Under the pieces are notes generated by a model. It was not told the origin of the DNA. It ran no database searches and was given only the letters and a program-made list of their open reading frames with translations. The position numbers were made by a program, and so were the translations under genes. DNA of 64,000 nt from contig CM035806.1 of NCBI GenBank assembly GCA_020466095.1, forward strand, positions 57,381,401 to 57,445,400. Reading direction: 5' to 3'. The DNA is from Chlorops oryzae (taxonomy: Eukaryota > Arthropoda > Insecta > Diptera > Chloropidae). Position 1 is the first letter of the stretch, and every line of letters begins with the position of its first letter. Positions 9,989-20,605 of this stretch are shown here, one piece after another.

Positions 9989-11062
9989 ATGAGTGTCCTA
10001 AAAATTTGTCATTGGAATGCTAACGGCATTGGACAACAAAAGCTTGAAATTGAAAAATTTCTTGAATTACATTCAATTGACGTAATGCTCGTCAGTGAAA
10101 CCCACCTCACAAGCAAAAATAATTTTACTATTAAAATTTATACGTTTTATGGCACTCATCACCCAAATGGAAAGGCACACGGCGGCACCGGTATTTTGAT
10201 CAAAACTCGAATAAAACACAATTTAATGGATGAAATTATTTGCAAGCAACCTCTATTTCATTGCATTATGTTAACAGCATTATCGCTTTAAGTGCAGTAT
10301 ACTGCCCACCGAGATTTTCTTTTACTGGTACTAAATTTTTAGAGTACTTCCAAAAGCTTGGCAACAAATTTAAAGCAGCTGGGGACTATAATTCTAAGCA
10401 CCCACACTGGGGTTCTAGATTAATTAACCCCAAAGGGCGACAATTATACTCACTTATAATAAATAGCCGTGAAAATTTTGACTGTATTTCAACAGGTAAA
10501 CCCACTTACTGGCCTTCCGACCTGCAAAAAAACCCCAACCTCATTGATTTTGCACTCAGCAAAAACTTTGATCGTAGCGAATTACATGCTGAACCCAGCT
10601 TCGATATGTCATCCGATCATTCCCCTATTATAATAACAATGATGGGCGTGCCCACACTCACCGAAAAACCTGGGAGAATTGAAACAAATAAAACCGACTG
10701 GTTAAATCTAAAAAATATATTTGCTCTCATTTCAACGAGAACACGATCCTCCGGAGCGAAAGTGATATTAAGGAAGCCATAACAGGCCAACGATATCATG
10801 ATATCAGCCAAAGCTTACGCTACCCCGAAATCAATCAGAAACCCAATAATACCTCGAAGATATACTTCAAGCAAGATCGAAACCCTTGTTCGAGAAAAAA
10901 GACGCCTACGAAGAGAATGGCAGCGTCAACGATTACCCACCGCGAAGTACAACTTAACACAAGCAACTTCGCGCCTAAGAGAAGTTCTTAATAATGATCT
11001 GAGAACCAATTAAGAAAACTTCACACGTAAATTGAGCCCACCAGCCGAAACTAATTACTCTC
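9989..11062 (+). pseudogene. Jockey-type ORF2, endonuclease and linker
   Basis: Starts MSVLKICHWNANGI, the classic N-terminus of an APE-type endonuclease, with SETHL (catalytic Glu) and GGTGILIK. After a frameshift near 10245 the frame continues with AAGDYNSKHPHWGS (Asp/Asn active site), LIDFALSK and SSDHSPI (terminal Asp-His). Another disruption near 10740 and a stop near 11011 follow. The endonuclease would nick target DNA to prime reverse transcription. It cannot be functional here because of several frame breaks. Confidence 0.85.
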
Positions 11063-11550
11063 TGTCCGTTTTTGCCGCTGTCGCTACGCAGCTAAATCCC
11101 ACCAGCGGCGAAAAAACGGGAAAAAGGAGGGCAGCACTTCGAGCCCAGCTGCTCGCCCCTTTGCCCGCCGGGCTTGACTGGCAACACCGGTCAGGTTTAA
11201 ATTGCATTCCAAAAGAACAGTTGCAAGTGAATCACGTCCGCGGTTTTTTACCACGTTCCGATTTAAAATACGAGTCAGTGAAGTGTATTGTGAAGTGCGG
11301 GCCGCGTTCACGACACCTTTTTTTATCCAATAATCGTCAGTAAATTTGCCACGGGACTAAAACCCACGAAACCAACAGCAATCAACGCAGAAACAACGCC
11401 AACCACAACAGCAGTAGAAACAACAACAGCCTCAGCAGTAGCAACCGTCACGAAAGAACCACGACACCGATTCGTCCGACGCCACCAGTCAAAGGTACGA
11501 GCTTTTTATTTTATCTACATAAGACCACTAATTCCTTACGGGCCCAAACA
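11063..11550. mobile_element. Solo LTR (488 bp) inside the Jockey LINE
   Basis: A GC-richer block begins TGTCCG and ends CAAACA, and is flanked by the 5-bp duplication CTCTC (11058-11062, 11551-11555). Removing it restores a continuous LINE reading frame across the junction. The TG...CA ends and 5-bp TSD fit an LTR; 5-bp duplications are usual for BEL/Pao and also occur in other LTR groups. No internal retroelement sequence is present, so it would be a solo LTR left by recombination. It does not match the BEL LTR at 54842. Confidence 0.7.
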
Positions 11551-11555
11551 CTCTC

Positions 11556-12850
11556 TATGAAAAACAAACAAAAAGGTGAACGCACCCAAAATAAACTTAG
11601 CACCCCGTACCAACACTGGAAGTTGGGTAAGAAAGGATGAAGGAAAAGCTCATCTTTTTGCTAAGTACCTAGAAAACGTTTTCAAGCCTAATCCACCCAC
11701 TTTCCCGTTTACCACAAACTAACCCATGTTTAAACGAAAATATACGTGCATTTCAGCATAAAGACGTTCAAACTACCATTAAAGAGCAAACGCACAAAAG
11801 GTGCAGGCTTTGATTTCGTCACGCCACAGGTGATACAACAATTCCCGGCTGCAGCCACAAGACAATCTTCTTCATATTTTTGCTATATTAAGAATAGGAT
11901 TTTACCCTCGAGCCTAGAAAAGTTCAAACATCATCATGATCCCTAAGCCAGGAAAACATCCCTCATTGCCATCATCATATCGGCCAATTAGTCTGCTGCC
12001 AGTGTTCTCAAAAGTTTTTGAAAAATGTCTCTTGGCAAAAATTTTACCATCCTTGCAAAGCTCCAGAGTAATTTCCGACCACCAGTTTGTTTTTCGAAAA
12101 AGCCATGGTACTATGGAACAGGTAAACAGAGTTACTACCGAAATCAGAAACGCGTTTGAAAAAAAGAAATACTGCTCTGCCATATTTCTGGATATTTCAC
12201 AAGCCTTTGACAAGGCTTGGCGTTCTGGTCTAGTGTTTAAAATAAAACAAACACTACCCAATAATATCCACAAAGTCCTACAATCATACCTCTCTGAAAG
12301 AAAGTTCAAAATCAGATATGAAACTCACACGACGAAAGAGTCACACATCTCAGCAGGCGTACCTCAAGGCAGCGTCCTCGGGCCATTGTTATATTTGATA
12401 TACACGGCTGACCAGTCTGTTTCCCCAGAGCTATTCACTTCGACATTTGCAGATGACACAGCAATTTGGTACGCACATTGCGACCCTGGTATCGCCTCTC
12501 GTTGAACACTGGCTTGCGAATTGACCAAAAACTGCACTGGCTACTCAACAGTAAGTCAAGATTGCGGCTCGAACACAAAGTGCTTCTTTATAACGCAAAA
12601 CTTAAACCTATATGGACTTATGACTCTCAGCTCTGGGAAAAGAAAGTAACTCTATAATAGACGTTATACAACGCTCACAGGCTAAAACGCTTCGGACTAT
12701 CACTGGTGCTCCATGGTTCATTAAGAACGAAAACAAGCAAGGACCTATGTATCCCGATGGTCAAAAACGAACTTATTTCATTAAGTCGCAAATACTGCAC
12801 TCGGTTGTCTCAACATCCGAACTCATTAGCCAGAAATTTGTTATAAACAA
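11556..12850 (+). pseudogene. Jockey-type ORF2, reverse transcriptase and C-terminus
   Basis: The frame resumes with a GSWVRKDEGKAHLF-type linker, then after damage gives the RT: MIPKPGKHPSLPSSYRPISLL (near 11934), FLDISQAFDKAW (catalytic Asp), SAGVPQGSVLGPLLY and FADDTAIW (12450-12473). After FADD a deletion joins directly to a late block ending KPIWTYDSQLW (near 12610), followed by the Jockey C-terminal pattern with SLSRKYCTRLS-like coding to about 12835. Several frame breaks make it inactive. Confidence 0.85.
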
Positions 12851-12864
12851 ACAAGGTGCAACCA

Positions 12865-13444
12865 AGGTGCAAAGGTGCTTCAAATAAGTGGAAAACATAG
12901 GGCTTTCCAAAAATTTTCTGCACACGAATTTTCTTTAGGATCTAAAAACCATTTAAAAAAGAAAAATTTTCAAAACCTTGTGAGAAATGTCATTTTGATA
13001 CAGTGAAACTTGATAGCCGTACTTTATTCAAACACATACAACGGCTTTATTTTCCCGCCAAAATAATATTGCAATAAAAAACTTCAAAAAATAACAAAAA
13101 AAAACCAAAATTTTCAAAACCCGAAAATCCTTAGTAGTTTCCGACATATCACTACTTGTATTTTTGGCATCCACCTTCTGCTTTTCCTGTTTGCTTAGTG
13201 AATCAGACGAATTTTTGTACTAAAACCCTTCTTGGGAATGATTTTTTCTCGAAGACTAGAATTTTTTTTCGAGAACTTCAGTTGTAAGTATGCTCCTGTT
13301 TGAGCCTCCAGCACACTTTGCAATGAATAAATTTTAAATATTTCAATGGGTAAGGAAAATAGCAAAGGTGTTCCAAATAAATAGGTAGAAAAAATAACGT
13401 TTTCCGGGAGTTTTCTCCACAGGAATTTTCTTTAGGATCTAAGG
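12865..13444 (+). repeat. ~490-bp repeat units (one partial, one interrupted)
   Basis: A partial unit (12865-13145) is followed head-to-tail by the first 290 bases of another unit that continues at 13919 after a MITE. Together 13146-13436 plus 13919-14112 give about 486 bases, the same unit length as at 9387-9876. Confidence 0.75.
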
Positions 13445-13918
13445 CAGTGGTGCTCAGCAGTAGCCATTTTTCGTACCAGCCCGATGTACCACCATGTACC
13501 ACCAAAAAGTTAGTGTTGCCAATTCGCGGGGAATTTTCCTCGCTCCCAAAGGGATTATATAAATTATATGTATTATTTATTAAATTACACAGGATTCACG
13601 TTTTATGCATGCCCCGTGGCAAATTCTAGCGGTTTTATAACTGAACTTCGATAGTTATGAGTTGGAAGTAAACATTTTAAATTAAAATATTTAACTATTT
13701 GCTTATATCCCTAAATTTAAATAATTAAAACAGTTGCGTAGGTTCATATTTAGTTTTAAATTTATTAGGCATTTCAGCTAAAACAGTCTAAACATAATAT
13801 TTGTAGAACCATCGATAGTCTTACAGCTCTAGCATTAAATGCTACCAGACACTGCGATATGTAAGAAATAGTTAATTGTACCACCGTGGTACCGCGTACC
13901 ACGGTATGAGCACCACTG
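13445..13918. mobile_element. hAT-type MITE (474 bp)
   Basis: Perfect 12-bp TIRs CAGTGGTGCTCA / TGAGCACCACTG. Flanks form an 8-bp duplication, ATCTAAGG at 13437-13444 and GTCTAAGG at 13919-13926 (7 of 8). Subterminal GTACCAC motifs occur several times at both ends. No transposase frame is present. TIR and TSD place it with hAT elements. Confidence 0.85.
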
Positions 13919-14112
13919 GTCTAAGGAACCATTTTGTAGAGAAAAATTTTCAAAACCCCGATAGGAAATATCTTTTTGACACGGTTTAACTCGATAAAAG
14001 TATTTTATTCAAAAATGTATAACGGCTTTATTTTCCCGTCAAAATAGATAACAAAAAAAAACCTAAAAAAAATAAAAAAAATCGAAAATTTTCAAAACCA
14101 GAAAATGCCCGG
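13919..14112 (+). repeat. Continuation of the ~490-bp repeat unit
   Basis: Picks up exactly where the unit is broken by the MITE and ends at CCCGGTAGT near 14112, where LTR-like sequence begins. Confidence 0.7.
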
Positions 14113-14115
14113 TAG

Positions 14116-14430
14116 TTGTTGCTGTGAGTCAATACTCGACTCACGAGCATTCAGCATAGTTCCATATGGTCACCATAAAAGCAACCAGTTTGTCCACGAC
14201 CGTCTGCAACAATAATAAATTCATGACGATAAATTCTTGCCAACGACGAAACAACAACAACAACCATAACTGACTTCGTAAGCGAATTTCCGAATGCAAG
14301 GAACTTCGAGAAGAACAACAGTTTAAACACCTGTTTCAGCTTGAAGTGCAAGCTGGCAGAGAACAACAACAACAACAAAACGATGGCACGCACAGGTCAG
14401 CGTAGAACTTACGCAATAGTTCTAGAAGTT
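14116..14430 (+). repeat. Truncated LTR related to the LTR at 40526
   Basis: Starts TGTTGCTGTGAGTC and follows the same order of landmarks as the 761-bp LTR at 40526 (which starts TGTTGTGAGTC): GGTCACC, CAAC-rich tracts and a block resembling GTCAAGATTATGCAATATGTTCTGGAAG. Divergence is considerable. It ends where the LOA-like LINE begins, so only the 5' part of the LTR is present. Confidence 0.5.
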
Positions 14431-14479
14431 TAAACGTAGGTTAGATGGGCGGCCCCTAGGGCGCACTTAGACCATGAAG

Positions 14480-16800
14480 GTCCATTGTGGTACCCTTTCT
14501 CTTCTCAGAGATATATATGCATGTTATACGGACATCTATTATTTAAAATTTCACTTAGTGCTTTCAAAGAAGCTCGATATATTAAAAGGACCAAATTCAG
14601 AAAGCGAGTGGAGAAAATATGGGTTTCTTCCTCCTCCTCGTTCTGACAACTTCTACAAAAATCAAAAGCTGGCGCTCTCAGTCTTCATAGGTGTGTACCA
14701 ATCAAACAGTGTCCAGTCAGTACTCCGACTAGCACCGATAGGCGGTATTTAGGAAGCTTTAAGAGCTCCTCAGTTCTTTTCTGACTTACAAGAGGCCAGG
14801 TCAGCCTGGCCTTATTGCAAGTATCTATACTTTCCTACCTATCCTGGAAAGATTTGTTTGCCCATTGGTCAATTATAAGACGGCAAGTTGCAATAGGCAT
14901 GTAAGAAGGCTTCATATGAGATGGAGCCGGTAATACCGTACCGCGTCTTGCAAGTTCGTCTGCTACACAGTTACCAGGAATGTCGCTTTGTCCTGGTACC
15001 CAGATTATATTAAACTGGAAGTATTAAATCATCACCCGCGGTGATGTGAGACACTTCCGTACGGTTTTGGAGTTCACTTCCGAAGAGTTCAGTGATTTAA
15101 TAGACGCCGGGCTGTCTGTGAAAATATTGACTTTGGTGTGTAATACCACATTATTCCTAAGCCAACTAAGTACCTTCCCTATAGCAGACATTTCCGCTTA
15201 GAAGACGCTGCAGTGATCGGGAAGTCTGAAACTCGAGGGAATAAAGATCCGGAACGGTTTTTCTAGGTTTACCATAGGTACACAGTAATCCGTTTTTTTC
15301 CGGAATGTTGCTGATAACAGCCGGTAGTGAAGATAAGAATTCCCACCTCTGATACCCGTCTCCCTTAGGCGCAGGGAAGAAATGATTGCAGAGCGTTTTG
15401 CCGCAATGTCAGGCGGTAAAAAATTAAGGATCACGTTGAGAGCCATAGTGGGGAGCTCCGGTAGTACCCACAAGGGCAATTCTCTGAATCCTATCCAACT
15501 TCTTAGCTACAGAGATTTTATCTACTGCTGTCCACCAGAAAGTACATCCATAAAGGAGAATCGGTCTGACAATGGCAGTAAAGAGCCATCGAACAGTACG
15601 TGGGAGTAGACCCCAACGTTTTCTAACAGCCTGCTTGCAACAGTAAAGTGCGACTTCGGCTTTTTTAACACGTTCGTCTAAGTTTGGTCCCCAGTTAAGC
15701 TTCCTATCCAATAAGAGACCTAAATATGTCAGCCTTTCAGAGACGAGTGATACCCCGTCCAGGTTGGGTGTTCGAAGTTCCGGAATGTTATGCTGCCTAG
15801 TGAAAAGGACGAGCTCGGTCTTGCTAGGATTTACATCAAGGCCGCAGCGTACCGCCCATCTCGAGACATTATTCACGTATGATTGCATCAGTTCGCTGAG
15901 CGTATCTAAGCGCTTGCCTCTGACTGACAGTGCCACGTCATCGGCATAGGCTATGACGCGGCACCCCCTTCGATCCAGATCGTTCGGAAGATCGTTTATG
16001 ACCACAAGCCACAGAAGAGGGGATAGGACCCCGCCTTGAGGGGTGCCACTCGCTACTCTCCGGGAATTCATTGTGGTCTCCAAATGGCAACAATGGCCCT
16101 TTCAGTTAGTAACCTGTGTATGAGTCTGACTATATTATTTTCTGTGCCTAAATTAGATAGAGCTTTCGTAATCGACGAAGGCAGCACATAATTAAAGGAC
16201 CCTTCAATGTCAAGAAAGGTTGCAAGCGCGAACTACTTTTGGGTCAGCGCCCCCTCCACTTGGTTAACCAGGGAGTAAAGAGCGGTATCTACTGACCTGC
16301 TTTTTAAATAGGCATGCTGCGAGTTTGACAACCTGTCTTTTGGAATTTTGTTCCTGATGTGCAGCTCCAGGAGCCGCTCCAGAGTTTTTAATCAAATCGA
16401 AGAAAGGCTAATTGGCCTTAAATCTTTAGCCGACGTGTGCGATCTCTTCCCTGCTTTGGGAATGAAAATCACCCTAGTTTGTTTCCACTGCAAGGGATGT
16501 AACCCTTTTAATACAGGCTCGGAAAATTTCAATAAGCCAATTACTGGCCGAATCAAGAATTTTTTGTAACTGTGCAGGGATTATACCGTCCAAACCAGGA
16601 GATTTGTAGGGCTCAAAATTGTTGACAGCCCGTACAAGCTTCTCCTGATTTCAAATATCCATAGATAGAAGGTTGCCTTCTGTCTGACTGATATCAGGAG
16701 TTTCCGTCGTGTTCTCCTCGCCCGGAGGGAAATGACTCTCCAATAATGCGTCAAGCGATTCTTCGCTACTAAGGGCCCAACTTCCGTTCATTAACTTGAT
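14480..16800 (-). pseudogene. LOA-like ORF2: reverse transcriptase and RNase H
   Basis: The longest open piece is 15424-16083 (219 residues) with SGTPQGGVLSPLLW and VIAYADDVAL (catalytic YADD), KTELVLF and the thumb. Upstream coding includes YKSPGLDGIIPAQLQ and ATFLDIEGSFN (RT palm), downstream an RNase H with FTDSPASIK and GNCVADELAR. RT copies the element RNA at the nicked target; RNase H degrades the template. The TPQGGVLSPLLW motif plus RNase H suggest LOA rather than Jockey. Frameshifts and stops, including one after the RNase H catalytic region, show it is dead. Confidence 0.8.
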
Positions 16801-16814
16801 GTAACCAACTGGAG

Positions 16815-17300
16815 AAGATGTTTTTGATGACTTTCACACAGACTTCCACAAAGCGGGTGCGACGTCCAAGGCACTTTGCTCGCTACCTCTACGGCCTTTC
16901 TACCACGTGCGTGGTAGTTGGTTTTTGGTCGACTGCGTGCTCTCCTCCATCTTGCCCCAAGGCGTCCGTTCGGTACAGCTTTAGAGCAACCTTTTCGAAG
17001 CCGTAGGAGACCATTCCCTGCGCTTAGATCAGAGGCTTGACAGACTCAGCATTCAGTACAAGTACTTCTTGCCAAGTTGGTCCGTCAGTTTCCTCCAACT
17101 TTGCTACCTTCCAGTTCTGCGTAGGAAGGAGCGGGTTGCAGATCCTGAAAAGCTTCAGAATCTGTTCTGAGTCCGAAGGCATGGCCGGGATCCAGACTCG
17201 AGCTCTCGGTCGTGAAGGAATATCCTTCTTGTCCACAGCTCCCGGCCACACCTCACCCACCTTCGAGATAGCGAGATCGCGCGGCACACCGCTTCAAATA
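16815..17300 (-). pseudogene. LOA-like ORF1 C-terminal part
   Basis: The minus-strand frame 17287-17024 contains IPSRPRARVWIPAMPS, LFRICNPLLPTQNW and LEETDGPTWQEVLVLN, the pattern of the DUF4780 domain found in ORF1 of R1/LOA-type LINEs; it is probably a nucleic-acid-binding partner of the RNA. The coding then continues out of frame (SYGFEKVALKLYR) to about 16920. The start is missing: the 5' part is cut at the junction with the next LINE. GC content is higher than in the surroundings. Confidence 0.7.
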
Positions 17301-19740
17301 GTTTCCATTTAGAGTTTAACGACACACAATTTTTATTTAAAAAGTTTTCCCACGTGATATTAATGCATGCCTTGGCAGATTCGTTCCGTTTTTTACATGC
17401 TTAATGAAGGATAGTCTGGGGGTTAGTAAAACTCCTAGGTATAAATATTCATTCGTTATTTTGATTGCTTCGCCTTTAAAGACCCACTTCTCGCCAACTG
17501 CTAGTCGCCCACCCTTTCTGAAGACCATTATCATTGAATTAGATAAATTTACTTCCATATTCCATTTTTCGCAATAAGACTCTAAACGGTTAATCATATT
17601 TTGCAATAATTTTTGGTCATCTGCCAGTATAACGATATCATCCGCATATAACAGAAGTCGTATGTTCTGTTCCCCGACATATAACCCTCCTTCTAAATGT
17701 TCATATAGGTCATTTATGTACAAAGCGAATAATAGCGGTGACATAAGACAGCCTTGCCGGACCCCGATGCGGGTTTCAAACTTCTTTGATATTTCCGTCC
17801 CTGTCCAAATTGCTACTTCCGTTTTGCCGTATAAATTTTCTATAAATCGTAACATCTTTGTTGATACCCCTAACGTATGCAATTTAAAAACAAGCGATTT
17901 CCTAGGGATTTTATCAAAAGCCGCGCTAAAATCCACAAAAAAAAGCGTAAACTTTTTTCTTTTCCTTGAATTTCAAATGCACAATGGATACCAGATTGTA
18001 AATATTATCCATCGCGGAGTAGCCTACTCTGAAACCTGCTTGATATTCATTCATAACATTATTTTCTTCAACCCACTTTGTTAACCTCGTATTAAGGACA
18101 CCCATTAAAATCTTGGCCACAGCATTCATAAAAGAAATACCTCTATAGTTAACAACGAGGCTAACATCACCTTTTTTATGTATCGGAAATAATATACTTG
18201 TTCGAAAAGCATCATCTGCTAAGCCTTTATCAAAGCATTGTGTAAAACTTTCCGCTAAAACATCCAGGAGTTCCGCTGGCGCATTTATAAAGAATTCGTA
18301 TGGAATACGATCCTCGCCTGGAGCTTTATTTGCTTTGACATTTGCAAGCATGGCTTGTATTTCTCCTCGTTCTATCGGTGCGTCTAGTGCTAAGTCTTCT
18401 ATAAATGCCATTGCGTATTGTATGTCTGTTGATGTTTGTGTGGGGTTGAGTCGGTTTTGGAAATAACTTTTGAAGTCTTCTGCCGAGATTTCTGAGCTAA
18501 ATCGAAAAGTTTTTCCTCTGATCTCCTTTGCTATCTTCCACCAATTTTTGCTATCATTATCTTCCTCAATTTTTTTCTCTAATTGTTGATAAAAAAATTT
18601 TCTTTTCTCCCTACACAATTTCTTAGAAACTTTATTTATTTCCAGATACTGAAATTTCACTTCTTCGTTCTTGGTTCGTTTATATTTATTTAGCAAACTA
18701 AGTGTCCTATTCCTTGCCTGCTTACACTCTATATCAAACCATTTTTGCCTTTTCTCGAAATTTTCCGGGTTATTTATTTTTTCTACTGCTGCTTTTTTAA
18801 TTATATTTTGTAGTGCTTTTATTTCAACGACTTCGTTTGGTCGCCTGCATTGTGCAAGGGCTCTTATTATATTCGTTTGATACTGTTCCTTATTCTCTTC
18901 AGTCCACTTTAATTTAGGTAGCAAATTAAGATTTTCAGTATTATTTTCAGTTTGTATATTTAAATGTAGGCATATAGGCATATGATCCGACCATGTCATA
19001 GAATGTACTTCAAAATATTTTACTTTTTCTAGAAGGCTATACGATACTGCCGCTACATCGTTGACCGAGCTTCCCATCGCACCAATGAAAGTAAGGTTGC
19101 CCAGTTCGTCACCTGTTGCCAGACCATTCAAAACCACTAAGCCATTATCTATACAGCACTCCATATAATTTTTCCCTCTACTATTAACAACTTTATCTTG
19201 CGACCTTCTTCGCCTACTTTCTCCGATGAAGGGCGCATTGATTTCATCTTCTAAGATGGAATTAATTTCACCTATGCGGGCATTAATATCTCCTATTAGA
19301 ATTGGGTTTTCTACGTTATTTTCTGCAAGGTAACCTCTTATAGCCAGAAACTCTTCATTCCAATTGTTGCCATGTATATAAAGTGGAAACACCGTACAAT
19401 TAAGGGCGACCGCGGAAATTTTTATGTAATCAATTCCATCTTCTGTAGCGAATTGATGTCCAATACCTATTTTCCTGAGATCTTTTTTAACCGCATATAA
19501 GCTCCCCCACTTGCCCGCCAAAATTTCTATTTTTTGTTGCGGGTTTCCATAGAGTTTCAAATTTTTTAAAATATGTTCCATACTTTTCAATTTTATCTGG
19601 CATCACGTGCGTTTCTAATAACAATATGATATCATAAATCTTAAATAATCAAGTAATGCTGGAATGGTACAAATCTTTGCTAAACCATTTACATTATAAG
19701 ACAATATTTTAATATTAACATTATTTTTGGTCTTCACTTT
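17300..19740 (-). pseudogene. CR1-like ORF2: endonuclease and reverse transcriptase
   Basis: The N-terminus near 19710 reads NVNIKILSYNVNGLA, an APE endonuclease start, then a frameshift, LETHV, and a long open piece 19590-17926 (554 residues) with GSLYAVKKDL, ILIGDINARIGE (catalytic), SSVNDVAAVS, WSDHMPI (terminal Asp-His), and the RT entry NKAPGEDRIPYEFF and NYRGISFMNAVAKI. A single-base indel in an eight-base A run at 17937-17944 shifts to 17936-17337: DFSAAFDKIPRKS, GVRQGCLMSPLLF, LLYADDIVILADD. It would nick DNA and reverse-transcribe the element RNA; this copy is frameshifted and truncated. Confidence 0.85.
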
Positions 19741-20257
19741 TAACTTCTTACTCTCCTTTTTCTTCTTTTCTTTCCTACGCTTAAAACAAATTTCTTTCCC
19801 TACGATGCTAGGTGTATTTATTCGTTTTTTGAACTTAGCATTTGTAATTGGACTTCATATTTTAGCTCAATGTTGAAAGGCTCCCCATATATACGTTTCA
19901 TCACTTCAATTGCTTTCTGCTGTCCTTGCATCAGTACACCGAGAGAAAAAGGTAGTTATATTAACTGAAAAAGCAGGTTAAAATAACCGAGTTCACCGTT
20001 AATTCTTAGCTTATGTGTAGTAGCGGTCGATTCAACAGTACAAACACAGTCAATAGGGATATAACTACCTGATGGTTGATATAACTGTCTCGCGGTTAAA
20101 TCAACTGTCACCAGCGACTGGGAAAAAAAAAATTTATTTTTTGCTTTGACTTTTTTTTATCTTCTTTTATTAATATTTTTTTTTTTTATTAAATTATTAT
20201 GTGTTTTCTTTATTTATTTGTTTCTTTTTAAGTCTTTTTCTCTTTCATCTCTTTAAA

Positions 20258-20341
20258 TTTTCTCGCCTCGGCCGAGCCTTGAACCGCAGACCACCACTTC
20301 GCTGGGCGAACGTCTTAACCATTACGCTAAACGAACGAATT
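20258..20341 (-). other. tRNA-like sequence 1 in the MITE
   Basis: On the minus strand an A-box-like TAGCGTAATGGTTAAGAC is followed about 45 bases later by a B-box-like GGTTCAAGGCTC, with tRNA-like spacing. Probably a decayed tRNA-derived pol III promoter, not a working tRNA gene. Confidence 0.4.
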
Positions 20342-20527
20342 TAATTTGTTGGTCAAAACGCTCACTTGAGCTTATGGTTCCAAAATTTTTTGCTTGAAAA
20401 TGAACCTTTAAAAAAAATTAAATAAATTAAAATCTTAAAAATTTAGGAGAAAATTTTTGCCTTAAAAAACAACTACACTCTGAACAAAAAAAAAAAACTG
20501 TAATTAAAAAAAAAAATCCAGAAAAAT

Positions 20528-20605
20528 TCCCGCCGCCAGCAGGGATAGAACCCCGAATCTCACGACGGTCAACTCACAGCTTAAACAACTGAGCTATTGA
20601 AAACT
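20528..20605 (-). other. tRNA-like sequence 2 in the MITE
   Basis: On the minus strand an A-box TAGCTCAGTTGTTTAAGC is followed by a T-arm/B-box GGGTTCTATCCC, about 75 bases in all. The acceptor stem does not pair well, so a working tRNA is unlikely. Confidence 0.45.

Larger units (their letters stand above)
9965..12860 (+). mobile_element. Degenerate Jockey-type LINE
   Basis: A single broken ORF2 can be followed through frameshifts: apurinic-type endonuclease (9989-10780), linker (10798-11062), reverse transcriptase (11556-12480) and the C-terminal region (12500-12850). It lacks a clear ORF1 and a poly-A end, and is surrounded by the ~490-bp repeat. A 488-bp solo LTR interrupts it at 11063. 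Sequence is missing between the FADD motif and the C-terminal block. Confidence 0.85.
14435..17300 (-). mobile_element. LOA-like LINE with RNase H, degenerate
   Basis: On the minus strand: ORF1 tail (17300-16990), pre-RT and RT (16800-15430), RNase H (about 15200-14950), a C-terminal remnant and a 3' UTR with ...ACAATGGACCTT...GGTCTAAGTGCG...CTAACCTACG, typical of R1/LOA-group 3' ends. No endonuclease is visible between ORF1 and the pre-RT region, indicating an internal deletion. The 5' end abuts the CR1-like LINE near 17275-17310. Confidence 0.75.

Noticed and set aside
11084..11343. Frames of 75-103 codons on both strands
   Set aside because: They fall in the solo LTR and only reflect its higher GC content.
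15764..18084. Plus-strand frames of 61-140 codons
   Set aside because: They lie opposite LINE coding sequence with clear RT and endonuclease motifs on the minus strand.
20258..20605. Working tRNA genes
   Set aside because: The box motifs fit, but acceptor-stem pairing is poor and they lie inside a MITE.
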